Shown here: one piece after another, positions 17,526 through 21,338 of the stretch
Layout of the letters: each line of letters starts with the position of its first letter
Numbering within the stretch: the stretch's first letter is position 1
DNA from: Hemicentrotus pulcherrimus
Lineage: Eukaryota > Echinodermata > Echinoidea > Camarodonta > Strongylocentrotidae
DNA length: 21,338 nt
Reading direction: 5' to 3'
Assembly: GCA_003118195.1 (NCBI GenBank)
Contig: BEXV01001987.1
Span: 29,153-50,490, forward strand
Notes under the pieces: model-generated
Database searches by the model: none
The model's input: only the letters and a program-made list of their open reading frames with translations
Told to the model about the DNA's origin: nothing
Made by a program: the position numbers and the translations under genes

Positions 17526-17999
17526 CAGCGTCGTTTACCCTTTACTATTAGGCACAGCACCCTTTTAATAACATTAAATAATTTGTGTCACCCCACTTTT
17601 GAATTAATCTGGCTTTCGTAAAGTATGTGCACATTATTTTGTTTCTAAATTTGGCAAACGAGTATAGAAGATACCAACAACATAGAAAGAAAATATTTTC
17701 TTGGTATCAATTTTATTTTGTAATCAAGACACTAGATATTAAAGATGTGAGCCAAATTATGCCTTGCAGCCAAATAAACATGAATACAAAAATCATATAT
17801 ATTTGGCGACCCCGCTACTGAAATATGAGGATATTAGGGCATCTCGTTGCCCAGAGTTGTCCTGTTTCTAAATGTTGCGAGTGTCAAAAAAAGGAATTTT
17901 TATATACATGTACAAGATATGAGATAAATATTACTTTAAAATATTCAGATGTTTCGCTGCCTGTAATCATCCTTTTCATTAAATGCTGTGAGTGAGCGA
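17526..17999. other. Unassigned AT-rich spacer
   Basis: A 64-codon plus frame (17627-17821) lacks any recognisable domain. ATATACATGTACAAG occurs near 17903. No element ends were identified. Confidence 0.45.
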
Positions 18000-18603
18000 A
18001 ACACAAATTGACAACACTGTGATGTATCTTGCGAGCTCCTTTCCAATTGCTCAGTAAAAAATTCCATAAACTTTCATTTTCTTATTTGTTGATGATGAAA
18101 TAGATATGTTTCATTCAGGGATTTTTAATCATTATGTGTAGGGGGAATATATGATTGAAAATTTACTAACAGGAAAATATTTTTTAAAGTTTTTTTTTTA
18201 GTATAGATCAAACAGAAGGGAAGCTTGCAGATATGTCACAGAGCTGCGAAGTTGTGCTTGATTGATAGCAACTTCAAGAATTCATAACTTTCTTATTTTT
18301 AATAAGGCTGTGCATAACCGTGTAATGAGGTACTTGAGTACACTCCCAGGCTTACAGGCGAATACTCGAATACTCGGACGCCATGTTTTGGGTTTGTCTT
18401 TTCGTATCCAAAAACTCACACGATTTTCACGAGATATGACGGCCCAGTATTCAAGTATACTCAAGTAGTTGTCAACAGTGCGAGTACTTGTCACAGCCTT
18501 AATTCTTAAACTAAATTTTCTCAAACTTTCACTGACCCTTTTCTCTCATTTTTCTGCTTTTATTAAATTTTAAACCAACTAAATATCAGGGTGAACTTCC
18601 CTT
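18000..18603. mobile_element. TTAA-type foldback element, copy 1, left-truncated and interrupted
   Basis: The right end TATCAGGGTGAACTTCCCTT is followed by TTAA (18604-18607), the same right end as the copy at 19784-20751. Inner landmarks shared with that copy are AACTTCAAGAATTCATAACTTTCTTATTTTT, CTCAAACTTTCACTGACCC and TTCTCTCATTTTTCTGCTTT. The left side (about 18000-18125) is the inverted counterpart of 20040-20180 in the other copy (for example CATAAACTTTCATTTTCTTA), so the element folds back on itself. The left terminus is missing. A hAT-like element splits it at 18303-18501. TTAA duplications are typical of piggyBac and Kolobok superfamilies; the purine-rich tip favours Kolobok, weakly. 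Confidence 0.75.
18303..18501. mobile_element. hAT-like miniature element nested in the foldback element
   Basis: Inverted ends TAAGGCTGTG and CACAGCCTTA bound 199 bp. The flanks ATTTTTAA (18295-18302) and ATTCTTAA (18502-18509) match at 7 of 8 positions, an 8-bp target duplication as expected for hAT. Removing the insert and one flank restores the AACTTTCTTATTTTTAAA sequence expected from the host element's family. The interior has repeated ACTTGAGTA/TACTCAAGT and AATACTCG words, common in hAT miniature elements. No transposase is encoded. Confidence 0.85.
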
Positions 18604-18908
18604 TTAACACTCTTCAGGCTCCAAAGAGTCTGAGCACATGATATCAATAATCATACCCTCATGGTACATGTACATGTGACAGATCTTGGAAGCCCCTTTC
18701 CTTCTTTGAAACAATCTTCTTTTTTTGGTAGAAAATTTGAAAAGCACACCCACATAGTTAATGGAATAACACTTTATCAACAGAGTTGGCTGGCGACGCA
18801 CTCAAAACAGAGAATGTCTACAATCTAGAGTGTAGGTTCAACACTATACTGGCCAGTACGTGTAGGCCATTTTCATAATGTAATCATCAAATTTAATACA
18901 TACGTCCT
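18604..18908. other. Unassigned spacer
   Basis: It contains GGTACATGTACATGTGAC near 18663. No gene or element signature can be supported. Confidence 0.45.
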
Positions 18909-18967
18909 CGTGAAGTGCCCGTTATGAATAATTGTAACCCCGTGAAGTGCCCGTTATGAATAATTGA
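18909..18967. repeat. 32-bp direct repeat, two copies
   Basis: CGTGAAGTGCCCGTTATGAATAATTG occurs at 18909-18934 and again, identical, at 18941-18966. The linker is TAACCC. The GAAGTGCCCGTTATGA words loosely resemble GAAGTGACGGTAGTGA in the hairpin downstream, hinting at a common origin. Confidence 0.9.
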
Positions 18968-19034
18968 AACACAATACTATCAATACAAATAGCATGTTGT
19001 TGTTGGGTGGGGCAAGCCATGATATTTCGTCCTT

Positions 19035-19117
19035 GTTTTCACGAAGTGACGGTAGTGAGGAAAATCGTAATGCAAAGTGAATGCAATTTTTTTTCACTAC
19101 CGTCACTTCGTGAAAAC
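19035..19117. repeat. Perfect 24-bp inverted repeat (foldback hairpin)
   Basis: GTTTTCACGAAGTGACGGTAGTGA (19035-19058) and its exact reverse complement (19094-19117) enclose 35 bases. Pairing continues outward imperfectly, with CGTC outside on both sides (19028, 19121). Perfect arms suggest a young small foldback element. A hairpin RNA is possible in principle, but nothing else supports it. Confidence 0.9.
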
Positions 19118-19329
19118 AGCGACGATTTGTCCAACCTACAGAAAATTTCTACCTGGTTTTTTATGTTCTTCTTTATTTCTGTAATGTTATTTTTGTAACC
19201 TTTCCAAGCCATCTCCTTTACTCGAACACTTACAATAATTCACTCATTTTGTTTACAATAACATAAGAGAACTACTGTATAGTAATATTCTGAAGGATTT
19301 CTATGTCAGAGTACATGATATATATTATG

Positions 19330-19425
19330 TATGTAAACTTATTTTGATTCTTTGTAAGCTCGTAAAATGTGAGCGAAACAAATTTCCAATATTGGACAAT
19401 AAATTGAAATTGAATTGATTGATGC
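19330..19425 (+). mobile_element. Probable 3' end of a non-LTR retrotransposon
   Basis: GTGAGCGAAACAAATTTCCAATATTGGACAATAAATTGAAATTGAATTGATTGATG ends in an imperfect TTGAA-type tail preceded by a GAAAxAAATTTCC...GACAATAAA block. This pattern is common at 3' ends of some invertebrate non-LTR families. No ORF part remains upstream, so the copy is very short and the left limit is arbitrary. Confidence 0.4.
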
Positions 19426-19779
19426 ACAGCGACAAATAATGTAAATAGATGCATTTCACGTTCTTACCATTGATTTGAAATACAGGTGAATGAAATCTGT
19501 ATTGAGGCATTGCACAAAGATGTACATGTATGCATTGAATCTACATGATTGCCTTTTTACATTTTGGTATCATTTTGAAGCCTATCAACTTTTCAAAAAG
19601 GAGTGTGAAAGAGCAAAACAACATTATTATTCCCTTGTAAAAAAAAAAAAAGCTCCCGTTACAACTGATAGTGGTTGATTAGTCTGTAAGTACAGACTCC
19701 AAGTTGACACTTAACCACAATTCGATAAAGTCTTGAGCAGAGACTAGCTGGCAGTCTCTGGCTGTGGCAAGGAGCAGCT
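19426..19779. other. Unassigned spacer
   Basis: Short frames only. An A run at 19640-19651 and GATGTACATGTATGC near 19518. No element end is recognised before the TTAA at 19780. Confidence 0.45.
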
Positions 19780-19783
19780 TTAA

Positions 19784-20751
19784 AAGGGAAGTCCACCCTG
19801 ATGTTAGGTTGGTGTTTAATAATAGAAGCAGATAAATGGGAGAAACAGGGAGGTGACAGTTGAAGTAAATACCGATTGAAAATAATTAAGTTATGAATTG
19901 TTGAAGATGTGATCAATCAAACACAAATTAGCAAATTTGTGACGTATTTTGAGAGGTTCCCCCCCCAAAAAAAAAACTTTAAAATTGTTTTTTTCAATCA
20001 AACTTTCACCCTAAATGAAAATTTGCTAATACCCGTATGATTTTATACTACCCCTGTATGAAACAAGTCTATTCCTTCATCAAATACTAAGAAAATGAAA
20101 GTTTATGAAATTTTCTGTACAGAGCAAATTGGAGAGAAGCTTGTAAGTTACGTCCAGTGTTGGAAATCACTGTTTCACTTATGACAACTTCAACAATTCA
20201 TAACTTTCCTATTGTAAATCGGATATTGCTCAAACTTTCACTCATTTGTTTCTCTCATTTTTTGCTTTTATTAAAGGTAATAAGTCTTGGTATGGGGTAG
20301 TGAATTTGGTTCAAATGAACATATTGGAAGCATATGCGATCCAATATATATGCGAACCTACAATATTCACTGATCGTTGACGCGGTCGAAATCGACTCTA
20401 AAGTTAAACACTTTATGTTAGCTCCCTCTCAAGGTCAAGATAATTAAGCTGTAAAACAATGTTTCTTGACTAAAATCGACTGATTAGCTATTCCTGTTCG
20501 GAGTTTATATACCACAACTACATATTCTGAGATTTTCATGGTCGCAGCTACCATTGTACGGCCGTAGGAGCTATTTGAAAATTATCAAAATTTACCAGGA
20601 GCACCAGTAAATCTTTATATTCAATTTTCCTCGAAAGCAGAAGTGTTTTAGAGGCTAAAGATTCTAGAATCACTATCCATCCATTTTTCAAAATTTCCAA
20701 AAACTTTGTAATACCTTTAAACCCAAGATAATATCAGAGTGGACTTCCACT
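19784..20751. mobile_element. TTAA-type foldback element, copy 2, complete but interrupted
   Basis: The left tip AAGGGAAGTCCACCCTGATG and the right tip (reverse complement AGTGGAAGTCCACTCTGATA) are inverted repeats, and TTAA flanks both (19780-19783 and 20752-20755). The left arm (to about 19916), reverse-complemented, matches the right arm through CTTCAACAATTCATAACTT, the TTTCTCYCATTTWTCTGCTTCT block and the tip. The middle holds a C/A run (19961-19977). Without the nested insert it would be about 522 bp. No transposase is encoded. Probably Kolobok- or piggyBac-like by target site. Confidence 0.85.
20275..20716. mobile_element. Second TTAA-type element nested inside copy 2
   Basis: The foldback element is broken within its TTTTATTAAACCC-like block. 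The inserted 442 bp begin AGGTAATAAG and end GTAATACCT, short inverted repeats. TTAA flanks it on both sides (20271-20274 and 20717-20720). Removing the insert and one TTAA restores the CTTTTATTAAAC sequence seen in the left arm of the same element and, diverged, in copy 1. Its tips differ from the outer element, so it is another family. No ORF of note is inside. Confidence 0.75.
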
Positions 20752-20755
20752 TTAA

Positions 20756-21338
20756 GTACAGTGTGGGATGCACTGGGCCATACAGTCGGTAAGGTCTCTT
20801 CGTTCAGAAACACTCTAAGAATAAAAAGGATTTTGGCCTGCACACTGATAACTGATATGCACCATGGCTTGTATCCCTATTCTGGAAGGGTTCAGCAAAA
20901 TCGATGCTTCGTCAATTGCACAGGGAAAGGAAGACCTCTTTTAAAAAATGCAAAATTGAGGCAAACTTCCAATCCAGTTCAAATATTTGAGCACTGTTTT
21001 GTAATGTCCGGATGACAAGTAAAATCAGATTGTAAGCCCACATAGGGGGGTTCAATCAGAAGCATGAGAAATTGCATTGGATAAGGGCAAGAGTTTAAAA
21101 GCAAAAAATCTCGGGCCGGCCGGTGAAAGAGGTGATTAATATTGCATACATGTATGAACGATAGCGTTTGTTACCACAAGCCCCACCTCTTTTATGTTAA
21201 TTAATGTTTACTTATTCGTTTTTTAAATCAATCACTCATTGATTGATTAATTATTCATGCATTCATTCAATTTCATACCTGTAATCATAATTTATTAATC
21301 TTATATTTCTATTTTATTTTTTATTTTATTTAATTTTT
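20756..21338. other. Terminal spacer, AT-rich at its end
   Basis: An 84-codon plus frame (20761-21015) has no recognisable domain. A weak inverted repeat pairs AAAGAGGTG (21126) with CACCTCTTT (21184). GGGCCGGCCGG stands out as GC-rich near 21113. From about 21200 the sequence is made of ATTCATT/TTGATTGATT and TTTTATTTTATTT repeats. Confidence 0.45.

Noticed and set aside
19035..19117. microRNA precursor
   Set aside because: The stem is perfectly paired and the loop is long, which fits a young foldback element better. There is no independent evidence of processing.
20761..21015. 84-codon plus-strand frame as an exon
   Set aside because: It starts right after a mobile element and shows no homology I recognise and no splice sites in the right places.

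Overview
The window looks like intergenic or intronic DNA from an animal nuclear genome. It is AT-rich. No open frame exceeds about 133 codons, and no frame reads as a conserved host protein. It is full of mobile-element relics, foldback elements, simple repeats and tandem repeats. The palindrome TACATGTA is strikingly frequent, and the element types seen are short non-autonomous DNA transposons, a tRNA-derived SINE, and L2/CR1-like non-LTR tails ending in ATT repeats. I infer a marine invertebrate, perhaps an echinoderm or another invertebrate deuterostome. The phylum is a guess.

Layout. 1-327 is the right part of a short DNA element that carries a tRNA-Leu-like segment; a full copy lies at 9845-10435. 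774-952 and 2121-2318 are pogo/Tigger-like miniature elements, and 12060-12137 is the end of another. 2476-2928 is a long palindromic foldback element with two nearly identical arms of about 147 bp. 3376-3960 (minus), 13690-13990 (plus) and 14872-14980 (minus) are dead 3' ends of non-LTR retrotransposons; two retain recognisable C-terminal reverse-transcriptase-ORF sequence. A SINE lies at 4793-5012. 7010-7404 is another short inverted-repeat element. 8172-8248 and 9136-9380 are simple and degenerate tandem repeats.

10938-11227 and 15893-16195 are two copies of one inverted-repeat family; the second sits inside an 86-bp tandem duplicate whose other unit preserves the empty site. 13303-13541 (63-bp unit), 15376-15715 (132-bp unit) and 16939-17525 (about 130-bp unit with a GA microsatellite) are tandem arrays. 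18000-18603 and 19784-20751 are two copies of a TTAA-flanked foldback family. The first is interrupted by a hAT-like miniature element (18303-18501, 8-bp duplication with one mismatch). The second is interrupted by a different TTAA-flanked element (20275-20716).

No host gene can be supported. Signals that could matter to a host gene are a zero-length-exon (recursive) splice-site candidate at 9561/9562 on the plus strand, a perfect RFX X-box palindrome at 11907-11920, and a weak minus-strand exon candidate at 4124-4190. The recursive site, if real, would mean the window lies in a long intron of a plus-strand gene. All functional readings are inference from sequence alone.
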